Below are positions 8,550-16,144 of a DNA stretch of 64,000 nt, one piece after another. The notes beneath the pieces were generated by a model. The model had not been told where the DNA came from. It was given only the letters and a program-made list of their open reading frames with translations, and did no database searches. The stretch covers positions 62,001 to 126,000 of the forward strand of contig CAJFUN010000032.1 of the NCBI GenBank assembly GCA_904420205.1. The letters run 5' to 3'. A program made the translations under genes and the position numbers. Within the stretch, counting starts at the first letter, position 1; each line of letters starts with the position of its first letter. The stretch comes from Candidatus Parachristensenella avicola (GTDB lineage Bacteria; Bacillota; Clostridia; Christensenellales; UMGS416).

Positions 8550-9394
8550 GGAACAGCTTTATGCAAACGCTGCTTTCGCTGCTGTTGGCGGCGGTTATCC
8601 TGGCCGGTGGCTGGTTGGGGATCCGCAGCTTGGATTTGATCCTCCCTTCCGGCACCGAAGGTCACCAGCTTCATGATATGGCTTCTTTGAACGAGGAGAT
8701 CTTCCAGGCGTCTATGATACCGGAGCCTATACCGCCTTTCACCAACGAAGGCTTTCCGCCCCAGGCGCAAGTCATAGATGAATCCTCTCCGGAATATTCG
8801 ACCTATATGTCTATTCTGGATAGTATTAGCTATTTCGATGGCATATCGCTAGCGGTAGGCCGAATCATTGACTCCAACATACAGACGATCATAAACAGCT
8901 CGGACGGAGAGGAATTCTACGAAACCGACCAGCAGTTTCGTACTTATCAGGATGACCGGGGCGTCTGGCTGCTGTCCCAGACGATCCTTCATGCTGGCGG
9001 CACTACCTACCGCCTTGAAATCGCGCTGCACTCCCTGGATGGCCTGCGCCTGATTCAGATGGTATCCGATACCGGCAACAACACGCGCCTTTCGCCAGAT
9101 GAAGCGCTGATGGACCGCGCCGCCAGCATCTGCGGGCAGTTCTTGGCTTATTGGCAGGAATACTCCAAATCTCTGGAAAGCAAGGGCGTTGAGCTGCCCG
9201 GTATGTCTCTGGACGACGGTACCTTTTTCTCCATGAAAGTAGCTGTTCCACTCTCTACGGACACGCCTACGAAAACCGAGCTGGCCGGCTCCCAGTGCCG
9301 CATCTATTATCCGGCCCAGGACGGCCAAATTATCATGATCTACGACTTTATCGGGATGCGCATTACTGGAATGGCCTATATCCCCGACGCATAA
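8546..9394 (+). CDS. Membrane-anchored protein of unknown function in the two-component operon
   Basis: A 282-residue protein with one N-terminal hydrophobic segment (residues about 6-26) and no lipobox cysteine, so probably a signal anchor with an extracytoplasmic domain. The rest is soluble, rich in acidic and aromatic residues, with no motif I know. Its ATGA overlap with the kinase gene and 10-bp spacing to the next gene place it firmly in the operon. By analogy with YycH/YycI-type accessory proteins encoded after kinase genes it may tune the kinase or be its output; that is inference from position only. Confidence 0.75.
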   Translation: MRNSFMQTLLSLLLAAVILAGGWLGIRSLDLILPSGTEGHQLHDMASLNEEIFQASMIPEPIPPFTNEGFPPQAQVIDESSPEYSTYMSILDSISYFDGISLAVGRIIDSNIQTIINSSDGEEFYETDQQFRTYQDDRGVWLLSQTILHAGGTTYRLEIALHSLDGLRLIQMVSDTGNNTRLSPDEALMDRAASICGQFLAYWQEYSKSLESKGVELPGMSLDDGTFFSMKVAVPLSTDTPTKTELAGSQCRIYYPAQDGQIIMIYDFIGMRITGMAYIPDA

Positions 9395-9404
9395 GGAGGC
9401 AGCC

Positions 9405-9773
9405 ATGAAAAACACGCCCACTTGCCAAGCGGCCCGTCAGGTCTATACCCTGTGCTATCGGATTACAGGCTGCCCGCAGGCCGCCCGCCAGGTTGCACTG
9501 GAAGCGCTTACGGATCCCCGGCCCCTGCGCAAAGCCGTTGCCCTCTGCGTGGCGCGCGCCCCCGCGCTGGATGGCGCCGCTGCTCGAGCTGGCGGCTCCC
9601 GCTTGGAGCGCGCGCTTTTTTCCCTGCCTTGGGGCCAGCGGCTTGCGCTTGTATTGCTGGATCAGTTAGGCCTTGCGCCGGACGAAGCCGCCCGCTGGAC
9701 GCAGCTGCCTCAGATCGAGCTTACGCGGCTATGCTATGCCGGCCGCCTGGCCCTGGCCAAGGCAACGGCATAA
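9405..9773 (+). CDS. Small sigma-70 region-4-like protein
   Basis: A 122-residue protein with a good ribosome-binding site (AAGGAGG, 5 bases before ATG). The C-terminal half, LFSLPWGQRLALVLLDQLGL then APDEAARWTQLPQIELTRLC and YAGRLALAKA, follows the layout of sigma factor region 4 (a Leu-rich helix, a G-x-x-x-x-E-A-A turn, a recognition helix and a terminal arginine-leucine helix). The N-terminal half does not look like a full region 2, so it is either a degenerate ECF-like factor or an adaptor using the fold. It is the last gene of the two-component operon. Confidence 0.6.
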   Translation: MKNTPTCQAARQVYTLCYRITGCPQAARQVALEALTDPRPLRKAVALCVARAPALDGAAARAGGSRLERALFSLPWGQRLALVLLDQLGLAPDEAARWTQLPQIELTRLCYAGRLALAKATA

Positions 9774-9790
9774 TCCCTTGGGTTCATGCC

Positions 9791-9831
9791 AAAAGGCCGC
9801 CGTCTTTTTGAAAGACAGCGGCCTTTTTCTT
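9791..9831 (+). terminator. Rho-independent terminator of the two-component operon
   Basis: A long hairpin with arms AAAAGGCCGC-CGTCTTT and AAAGAC-A-GCGGCCTTTT plus trailing T residues, 17 bases after the sigma-like gene. The A-rich left arm could also serve RNase Z on the opposite strand. Confidence 0.85.
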
Positions 9832-9876
9832 GGCGAATCCCTATCTTATATTCTAACCCTTGACCGCACTGCGCGC

Positions 9877-10815
9877 TCAGCGCTCATAATCCTCTTCAAA
9901 CTGTAACGTTACCGACATGCCATCCTGCCCGCAGACCGCCTCCGGAAAGCCGCTCCTTGCATGATCCAGATACGCCTCGGGACGATCGATCATCTGAGAA
10001 TAATGGGTGAGCCACAGGCGCTTCACCCGGGCACTTTGCGCCAGGCGCCCCGCTTGGGCAAAATTCATGTGTCCATACTGGCAGGCAAGCTCCTGCTGTT
10101 CATTCTCCCCATAGGTGGCGTCCGCAATCAAAAGGTCAGCACCTTCGGCCGCCCTCTCCAGGGCGCTGCAAGCCGCCGTATCCCCGGAAAAGACAACTTT
10201 GATGCCCTTCCGCGCCGGCCCCATCACTTGCGGCGGCATAACCGGTCCGCCGCCAACCCACACTGTTTCCCCGCTTTGCAGCCTACCCCATAGGCGCTGG
10301 GGTACGCCTAGCTCCCGAGCGCGCTCCGGCTGAAACCGGCCCGGCCTATCCAGCGTGAAAACGTAACCCTGGCTGGGCACCCGATGTCTGGTGCCAAAGG
10401 CGCAAAGGCGTGCCGTCTCAGGCCATCCTGGGATCAGCGCAGCCAGCCGCAGGCCTTCCATGGGCAGATCCATCGGTTTCAGTTCATAGCCCATTACGCC
10501 TGCCAAGGCAAAAATGGGCGATAGCGCTTGCCGCAGCCCTTCGGGTCCCGTCAGGTACAGCGGCTTTTTTCGCCCCATAACGTCTAAGGTCTGCAAAAGG
10601 CCCGGCAGGCCAAAGATGTGATCGCCATGGTAATGGGTCAGCGCAATCATATCCGCTCGCATCAGGTTTACATGCGCACGGCGGGCCGCCGTCTGCGTCC
10701 CCTCTCCGCAGTCGAATAGGATCGCGTGCCTCCCACAGCTTAAAATAGCGGCGGATAGCGCCCGATGCGGCAGAGGCAATAGGGCTGCCGTGCCTAATAG
10801 CGTAATATCGATCAT
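9877..10815 (-). CDS. rnz: Ribonuclease Z (tRNA 3' endonuclease)
   Basis: A 312-residue metallo-beta-lactamase fold protein, the usual length of bacterial RNase Z, which removes the 3' trailer from tRNA precursors. The zinc motif is at residues 60-70 (THYHGDHIFGL, with His61, His63, Asp65 and His66) and the N-terminus has the family form LGTAALLPLPHRALSA and FDCGEGTQ. The later histidines appear in GHMNFAQAG and LTHYSQ, and VFSGDTAAC supplies the bridging Asp. ATG 10815 follows GGAGAAGG. It stands alone on the minus strand. Confidence 0.95.
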   Translation of the reverse strand: MIDITLLGTAALLPLPHRALSAAILSCGRHAILFDCGEGTQTAARRAHVNLMRADMIALTHYHGDHIFGLPGLLQTLDVMGRKKPLYLTGPEGLRQALSPIFALAGVMGYELKPMDLPMEGLRLAALIPGWPETARLCAFGTRHRVPSQGYVFTLDRPGRFQPERARELGVPQRLWGRLQSGETVWVGGGPVMPPQVMGPARKGIKVVFSGDTAACSALERAAEGADLLIADATYGENEQQELACQYGHMNFAQAGRLAQSARVKRLWLTHYSQMIDRPEAYLDHARSGFPEAVCGQDGMSVTLQFEEDYER

Positions 10816-10927
10816 TCCTTCTCCGGCTCCTCGCTATGTTTACTCCCGTTTTACTATGGCTACCGTCAAATGTCAACGGGCGAAAGGCTTTGGTCAATCC
10901 TGGTTTTCTTACCGATCCCCTTCATGC

Positions 10928-10952
10928 AAAAGGGAGCGTGCAGCACGCTCCC
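10928..10952 (-). terminator. Terminator of the feo operon
   Basis: On the minus strand GGGAGCGTG and CACGCTCCC pair around a CTG loop and are followed by TTTT, directly after the small Cys-rich gene. Confidence 0.85.
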
Positions 10953-10961
10953 CACCTTATC

Positions 10962-11102
10962 CTATTTCTTCTGGCAGCGCTGGCATCGCCCACCGCTGCA
11001 TCCTTTACAGCCTCCGCAGCATCCTCCCCGCCGGAAATGACGCACAAGGCACCAGACGGTCCAACCTAAGATGGCCGCCGCCAGCCCATAAAAGGCCCAC
11101 AT
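10962..11102 (-). CDS. FeoB-associated Cys-rich membrane protein
   Basis: A 46-residue peptide starting MWAFYGLAAAILGW: one membrane helix, a short basic linker (RHFRRGG) and a cysteine-dense tail (CCGGCKGCSGG then CQRCQKK, six cysteines). This layout is that of the FeoB-associated Cys-rich family (FeoC-like position, PF12669-type). The start overlaps the feoB stop by one base (TGATG), which argues for coupled translation. It probably sits by the FeoB channel and handles iron or redox state, but its exact role is not established. Confidence 0.88.
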   Translation of the reverse strand: MWAFYGLAAAILGWTVWCLVRHFRRGGCCGGCKGCSGGRCQRCQKK

Positions 11103-13570
11103 CAGCCCAACCCCAACAGCAGGCCGCCTTGATACACAAGCAGGGATACCACATAGGCCGCTAAAATCTGCCAAAGAACCATGCGCATGGTCCACTTGCC
11201 GCTGCCCAGCTCCCGCCGCATGGTGGAAACCGCCGCCATGCAGGGTACATAGAGCAGCACGAACACCAGGAAGCTATAGGCCGATAAAGGCGTAAAGGTA
11301 CCGGCCATAGAAGCGCGTATTACCTCCGAACCGGCAACGGTAGAAAAGCCAAAGAACATGCTCAGGCTGGACACCACAGCCTCTTTGGCCACCAAACCCG
11401 CCAGCAGCGCCACCGCTGCCTGCCAGGTGCCAAAGCCTAGCGGCGTGAACAGCGGCGCTAGGAATCCGCCAATTACGCCAAGGATGCTCTGGGCCGTATT
11501 TTCCACCATGTGGAAGGTCATGTCGAAATTCTCCAGGAACCAGAGGACCACGCTCATTGCGAAGATGATGGTACCGGCCTTCTCCAGGAAATGCTTCACC
11601 CGCTCCCATACATGCAGCAGCGTGTTGCGGGGCGTGGGCCAACGGTAGGGCGGCAGCTCCATGACAAACGGGGCCGTCTCGCCTTTAAACAAGGTTTTGC
11701 GGAAAATGAGCCCCGAAAGGATGCCTACCAGGATGCCCAGGATGTATAGGCTAAGCACGACAAGCCCCTGACCCTTGGAAAAAAAGGCGCCTGCAATAAG
11801 CCCGTATACCGGCAGCTTGGCCGAACAGGACATAAAGGGGATGAGCATAATGGTCATCCGCCGGTCTTTTTCATTTTCCATGGTACGCGCGCCCATGGAG
11901 GCCGGCACAGAGCAACCAAACCCCATCAACATGGGAATAAAGCTTTTGCCCGAAAGCCCAAAGCGGCGCAGCGGTTTATCCATGATAAAAGCCGTGCGGG
12001 ACATATATCCGGAATCCTCCAGAATGGAAAGGAAAAAGAACAGAATTGCGATCTGCGGAAGAAAGGTGAGCACGCCGCCTACGCCGGGCACAATGCCGTC
12101 GCAGATCAATCCGGTCAGCCAGTCCATGGCGCCGGAGCGTTCCATCAGGCCCCGCAGCGCATCGGCTAGATAGCCGTTTATCAGAACATCTACGCCATCA
12201 GAGAGCCAGGCGCCCAGGGTTCCGAAGGTCAGCGCAAAAATGACCAGCATAATGACCAGGAAGATGGGTAAGGCCAGATATTTATTGGTGAGGATCCGAT
12301 CAATCCGGTCGGAGAAGGAGGCCTCTCCCTGCCCCAGCTTCCGCTGAAGCGCCAGCGCCGTTACCCGGCTGATGTAGCGGTAGCGGCTGTCGGCTACCAG
12401 GGTTTCATTGTCGCCCAGCTGGCTGGAGGCGGCGTATTCCGCGATGATCCCATCCACCGCTTGCCGCTGCTGCTCGGAAAGATTCAATGCTTCCCGCACC
12501 AAGGCATCGCCTTCCAATAGCTTGATCTGAGCCCAATGCTCCGGCAAGCCTGCGGCGCTGGCCCGATCGCCAATCACATCGCCCAGCCGGTGATGCACCT
12601 GGTGGGTATAGTCGTCATATAGATCGTCCGGCTCAATGTGGAAGCCCTCGTGCATCTGTTCGTGCGCGACCTCGATCACCTGCTGGGCAAACTCTACAAG
12701 CTCCTTCACGCCTTGCCCGGTGCGTGCGCTGATGGGCACTACAGGAATACCCAGTTCCAGCGCAAGCCGCTTGCAGTCGATTCGGTCGCCGCGTTTCTCC
12801 ACCTCGTCCATCATGTTCAGGGCGATAATCATGGGACGCTCCAGCTCCATAAGCTGCACGGAAAGATATAGATTGCGCTCCAGGTTGGTACCGTCCACAA
12901 TGTTAATTACAGCATCCGGCTTCTCATTGATGACAAAATTGCGGGCCACGACCTCCTCCATGGAATAAGGGGAAAGCGAATAGATGCCCGGCAGGTCCAC
13001 CAACGTCATCTCGTGGCCCAAAGCATTGATTCTTCCCTCCTTCTTTTCTACGGTCACGCCCGGCCAGTTGCCCACATATTCCCGCGCGCCGGTCATCGCG
13101 TTAAAGAGCGTGGTTTTACCGCAGTTGGGGTTGCCCACCAGGGCAAGCTTAATGGGATGATCCTGATCATACCCGTCGCCCCATGTTCCCGCGGCGCCCT
13201 TTTGCTGGCGCTCCATCACCCGTTCGGTCAGCCGCGCCGCCTTCTCGTGCTGGGGCAGGTCGCCGCTTTGCTCGTGGCGGTCCCCCGCCTGCTTTTCTGC
13301 CTGGCGCTGAGCCATCTTCGCCAGATAGCCGGCCGCTTCATCCGGCTCCATCAGCTGAATCTTCTGGGCGTCCGCCTGCCGCAGCGACAGCTCATATCCC
13401 CTTAGATTGATCTCCATGGGATCTCCCATGGGCGCAACCTTGCGCACCGTCACCTCGGTGCCCGGCGTAATCCCCATGTCCACAAGCCGCCGTTTGACCC
13501 GCGCGTCCTCGCTGCCCGAGCGGAGCACCACACCGCTTTCGCCCGGTTTTAGCTGGCCTAATGTCCTCAT
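11102..13570 (-). CDS. feoB: Fused FeoA-FeoB ferrous iron transporter
   Basis: An 822-residue protein. Residues about 1-75 are a FeoA SH3-like domain (MRTLGQLKPGESGVV, RRLVDMGITPGTEV), then a charged linker, then FeoB. The G domain begins at about residue 140 with GNPNCGKTTLFNA, and WPGVTVEKKEG, DLPGIYSLSPYS and NMMDE supply the other nucleotide motifs. The C-terminal half holds the membrane channel with two Gate regions. FeoA and FeoB are usually separate genes; the fusion is known in some anaerobes. ATG 13570 was chosen over 13582 because GGAGG lies 5 bases upstream. It imports Fe(II) across the inner membrane. Confidence 0.96.
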   Translation of the reverse strand: MRTLGQLKPGESGVVLRSGSEDARVKRRLVDMGITPGTEVTVRKVAPMGDPMEINLRGYELSLRQADAQKIQLMEPDEAAGYLAKMAQRQAEKQAGDRHEQSGDLPQHEKAARLTERVMERQQKGAAGTWGDGYDQDHPIKLALVGNPNCGKTTLFNAMTGAREYVGNWPGVTVEKKEGRINALGHEMTLVDLPGIYSLSPYSMEEVVARNFVINEKPDAVINIVDGTNLERNLYLSVQLMELERPMIIALNMMDEVEKRGDRIDCKRLALELGIPVVPISARTGQGVKELVEFAQQVIEVAHEQMHEGFHIEPDDLYDDYTHQVHHRLGDVIGDRASAAGLPEHWAQIKLLEGDALVREALNLSEQQRQAVDGIIAEYAASSQLGDNETLVADSRYRYISRVTALALQRKLGQGEASFSDRIDRILTNKYLALPIFLVIMLVIFALTFGTLGAWLSDGVDVLINGYLADALRGLMERSGAMDWLTGLICDGIVPGVGGVLTFLPQIAILFFFLSILEDSGYMSRTAFIMDKPLRRFGLSGKSFIPMLMGFGCSVPASMGARTMENEKDRRMTIMLIPFMSCSAKLPVYGLIAGAFFSKGQGLVVLSLYILGILVGILSGLIFRKTLFKGETAPFVMELPPYRWPTPRNTLLHVWERVKHFLEKAGTIIFAMSVVLWFLENFDMTFHMVENTAQSILGVIGGFLAPLFTPLGFGTWQAAVALLAGLVAKEAVVSSLSMFFGFSTVAGSEVIRASMAGTFTPLSAYSFLVFVLLYVPCMAAVSTMRRELGSGKWTMRMVLWQILAAYVVSLLVYQGGLLLGLG

Positions 13571-13608
13571 GGCTTCCTCCATCCAAAATACAAAGTTTCC
13601 GCAAAATA

Positions 13609-13637
13609 ATTGTAGAATTATGTGTTCACCCTGTCAA
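13609..13637 (-). promoter_or_regulatory. Vegetative promoter of feoB
   Basis: On the minus strand TTGACA (13637-13632) and TACAAT (13614-13609) are separated by 17 bases. The -35 is perfect and the -10 differs from consensus by one base. The -10 ends about 38 bases before the feoB start. Confidence 0.85.
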
Positions 13638-13640
13638 TAC

Positions 13641-13667
13641 AAAATGTTACCTTTGGTTAACAATTTT
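13641..13667. promoter_or_regulatory. Inverted repeat upstream of the feoB -35
   Basis: AAAATGTTA and TTAACAATTTT form an imperfect dyad with a 7-base centre immediately upstream of the feoB -35 hexamer. An iron-responsive repressor such as Fur or an MntR/DtxR-type protein would be expected to act here, but the sequence does not match a site I can name with confidence. It also lies about 70 bases upstream of the metH promoter on the other strand. Confidence 0.4.
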
Positions 13668-13734
13668 CATTCGCAAAAAATGGAGAACCTCACAAAGCCA
13701 TAGCGGTCAAAGGGAATTTCTCTCGCGGGTCATG

Positions 13735-13763
13735 TTTACTTTTGGAATCGCAACCATTATACT
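13735..13763 (+). promoter_or_regulatory. Vegetative promoter of the methionine operon
   Basis: TTTACT (13735-13740) and TATACT (13758-13763) with a 17-base spacer, 43 bases upstream of the metH start. No SAM or S-box riboswitch fits into the short leader that would result. Confidence 0.7.
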
Positions 13764-13806
13764 GTTGTCCATTAAAGGCCTAAAATATGGCGGAAAGGGA
13801 GAATTA

Positions 13807-16143
13807 ATGGATCAGATAACCATGATGGACGGAGCGATGGGCACCCTGCTGCAAGCCCAGGGATTGCAACAGGGACGCTACCCAGAGCTGATCTGCCTCA
13901 GGCAGCCCGAGGCGGTGGCGGCTGTGCATCGGGCCTACCTCCAAGCCGGCAGCCGCATCCTTTACGCCAATACTTTTGGGGCCAACCCGCTCAAGCTTAA
14001 GGGCAGCGGCTGCAGCGTGGAGGAAGTAATCGCCGCGGCAGTGGGGATCGCCCGTGCCGAAGCGGGCAGCCGGGCGCGCGTAGCCCTGGATATCGGCCCG
14101 TTGGGGGAGCTGATGGAGCCGATGGGCTCCCTCAGCTTTGACGCTGCCTATGATTGCTTTGCCCAGATGATCGCCGCCGGCGCCAGCGCCGGGGCGGATC
14201 TTGTGGTTTTTGAAACCTTTTCCGATCTGGCGGAAGCCCGTGCCGGCCTTCTAGCCGCTCGGGAAACGTCTTCTCTGCCGGTATGTGTCACCATGACCTT
14301 TGACGAAACGGGACGCACGTTGTCCGGATGCACGCCGGCTGCGGCCGCCATGGCGCTGACGGCGCTGGGCGCTAGCATCCTGGGGGTCAACTGCTCCCAG
14401 GGGCCCGGCGAGTTGGTCGGAATAGTGCGCGAAATGGCCCGCTATACATCCCTGCCCCTGGCTGCCAAGCCCAACGCCGGGCTGCCTGATCCGCAAACAG
14501 GCGCTTATAGCCTGGATCCGGTGGGCTTTGCTCGCCAGATGGTCCAATTTGTTGAGGCTGGCGCCACCTATCTAGGCGGTTGCTGCGGCACTACGCCCCA
14601 GCATATCCGCGCCCTGGCGTCCGCTACCGCACAGCTCACGCCGCCGCCTCGTCCGGCCCCCCGCGCCGGGCTCTGCTCCGCCGGGCGCGTGGTGGAATTA
14701 GATGGGGTGCGGGTGATCGGCGAGCGGATCAACCCCACCGGCAAGAAACGCTTTCAGCGGGCGCTGCGCTTGGGCCAGATGGACTACATCGCCAGCCAGG
14801 CTTTGGAGCAGGCTCATGCCGGCGCCGATATCCTAGACATCAATGTAGGCCTGCCAGGCCTGGACGAACCCAAGGTCATGGAGCAGACGGTACGCGCTGT
14901 GCAGGCCGCAGTGGATCTGCCGCTGCAGATTGACTCCTCGGATCCGGCTGCCATTGAGGCTGGGCTGCGGGCCTTTCACGGCAAGGCGATCGTCAACTCG
15001 GTCAATGCCGAACCGGAAAAGCTTAAGGCCGTGCTTCCGCTGGTGAAAAAATACGGCGCAGCGGTGGTGGGGTTGACCATGGACGACAGCGGCCTGCCGC
15101 GGACCGCTGACGAGCGTCTGCGCCTGGCCTCGGTGATCCTGGATGCAGCCCTTAGCTTAGGCATTCCACGGCAAGATGTCTATATCGATTGCCTTACCCT
15201 AACCGCCTCAGCCGAACAGGCCCAGGCCGCCCACACGCTGGAGGCTGTCCGCCGGGTGCGCGGTGAGCTAGGGCTGCACACGGTGTTGGGCGTATCCAAT
15301 ATTTCCTTTGGCCTGCCTGCCCGGGAGCAGCTCAGCGCCGCCTTCCTCACCGCCGCCATGGCCGCCGGCCTGGATCTGCCCATCATCAATCCCAACAGCC
15401 GGGAGATGATGGACGCGGTAGCCGCCTGGCGTGTGCTCAGTGGCGAGGATACGGGGTGCGCCGGATATGTGGCCCGATTTGCCGGCACAGCCAGCGCAAC
15501 GTCCCCGGCTCCGGCGGCTAAGCCTTCCCTAAAAGAGGCCATCTACAGCGGCCTGCGGGATGAGGCGGTGACACTGACTGAAGCGCTTTGCAGCCAGCTG
15601 GATGAGCTTGCCGTCGTGGAGACGGAGCTGATTCCTGCGCTGGACGAGGTAGGGGCCCGCTATGAGCGCCAGGAGATTTTCCTTCCCCAGCTGCTTCGGT
15701 CGGCCAACGCAGCAGGCGCGGCTTTTGACGCTGTACGAGCCCGCATGAAAGCGCGTGGGGCTGCCGGTGTCAGCAAGGGTGAGATTGTCCTGGCCACGGT
15801 ACACGGCGATATTCATGACATTGGAAAAAACATCGTCAAGACCGTGCTGGAAAACTACGGATATACGGTGATCGATCTGGGACGGGACGTGCCGCCCGAG
15901 CGCGTGGTGGAGGCTGCCGCCGCCCACAAAGTTAAGCTGGTGGGCCTATCGGCGCTGATGACCACGACGGTTCCTGCTATGGCCCAGACCATCGAGGCGC
16001 TGCGGGCCAGCGGGCTCGGATGCAAGGTAATGGTAGGCGGCGCAGTGCTGACGCCGGAATACGCCGCCAGAATCGGCGCCGACTTCTACTCGGCCGATGC
16101 CAAGCAGGCCGTGGACATCGCCCGCAGGGTGTTGGGAGAATAA
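13807..16143 (+). CDS. metH: Cobalamin-dependent methionine synthase, short form without reactivation domain
   Basis: A 778-residue protein making methionine from homocysteine with methyltetrahydrofolate. Domains in order: homocysteine-binding barrel (about 1-300; zinc cysteines in GVNCSQGP and GGCCGTTP), folate-binding barrel (about 310-570; GERINPTGKKRF, DINVGLPGLDEPKVM), cobalamin cap and Rossmann domain (about 585-778) with the base-on His in VHGDIHDIGKNIV. The C-terminal SAM-binding reactivation domain of the roughly 1,200-residue enteric MetH is absent, so oxidised cobalamin must be reduced by another protein. ATG 13807 follows AAGGGAG; the longer ORF runs into the promoter. It is followed after one base by the next gene. 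Confidence 0.95.
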   Translation: MDQITMMDGAMGTLLQAQGLQQGRYPELICLRQPEAVAAVHRAYLQAGSRILYANTFGANPLKLKGSGCSVEEVIAAAVGIARAEAGSRARVALDIGPLGELMEPMGSLSFDAAYDCFAQMIAAGASAGADLVVFETFSDLAEARAGLLAARETSSLPVCVTMTFDETGRTLSGCTPAAAAMALTALGASILGVNCSQGPGELVGIVREMARYTSLPLAAKPNAGLPDPQTGAYSLDPVGFARQMVQFVEAGATYLGGCCGTTPQHIRALASATAQLTPPPRPAPRAGLCSAGRVVELDGVRVIGERINPTGKKRFQRALRLGQMDYIASQALEQAHAGADILDINVGLPGLDEPKVMEQTVRAVQAAVDLPLQIDSSDPAAIEAGLRAFHGKAIVNSVNAEPEKLKAVLPLVKKYGAAVVGLTMDDSGLPRTADERLRLASVILDAALSLGIPRQDVYIDCLTLTASAEQAQAAHTLEAVRRVRGELGLHTVLGVSNISFGLPAREQLSAAFLTAAMAAGLDLPIINPNSREMMDAVAAWRVLSGEDTGCAGYVARFAGTASATSPAPAAKPSLKEAIYSGLRDEAVTLTEALCSQLDELAVVETELIPALDEVGARYERQEIFLPQLLRSANAAGAAFDAVRARMKARGAAGVSKGEIVLATVHGDIHDIGKNIVKTVLENYGYTVIDLGRDVPPERVVEAAAAHKVKLVGLSALMTTTVPAMAQTIEALRASGLGCKVMVGGAVLTPEYAARIGADFYSADAKQAVDIARRVLGE

Positions 16144-16144
16144 C

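Noticed and set aside
13571-13806. SAM riboswitch before the methionine operon
   Set aside because: The stretch between the promoter and metH is about 40 bases, too short for any SAM riboswitch class I know, and no S-box features are visible.
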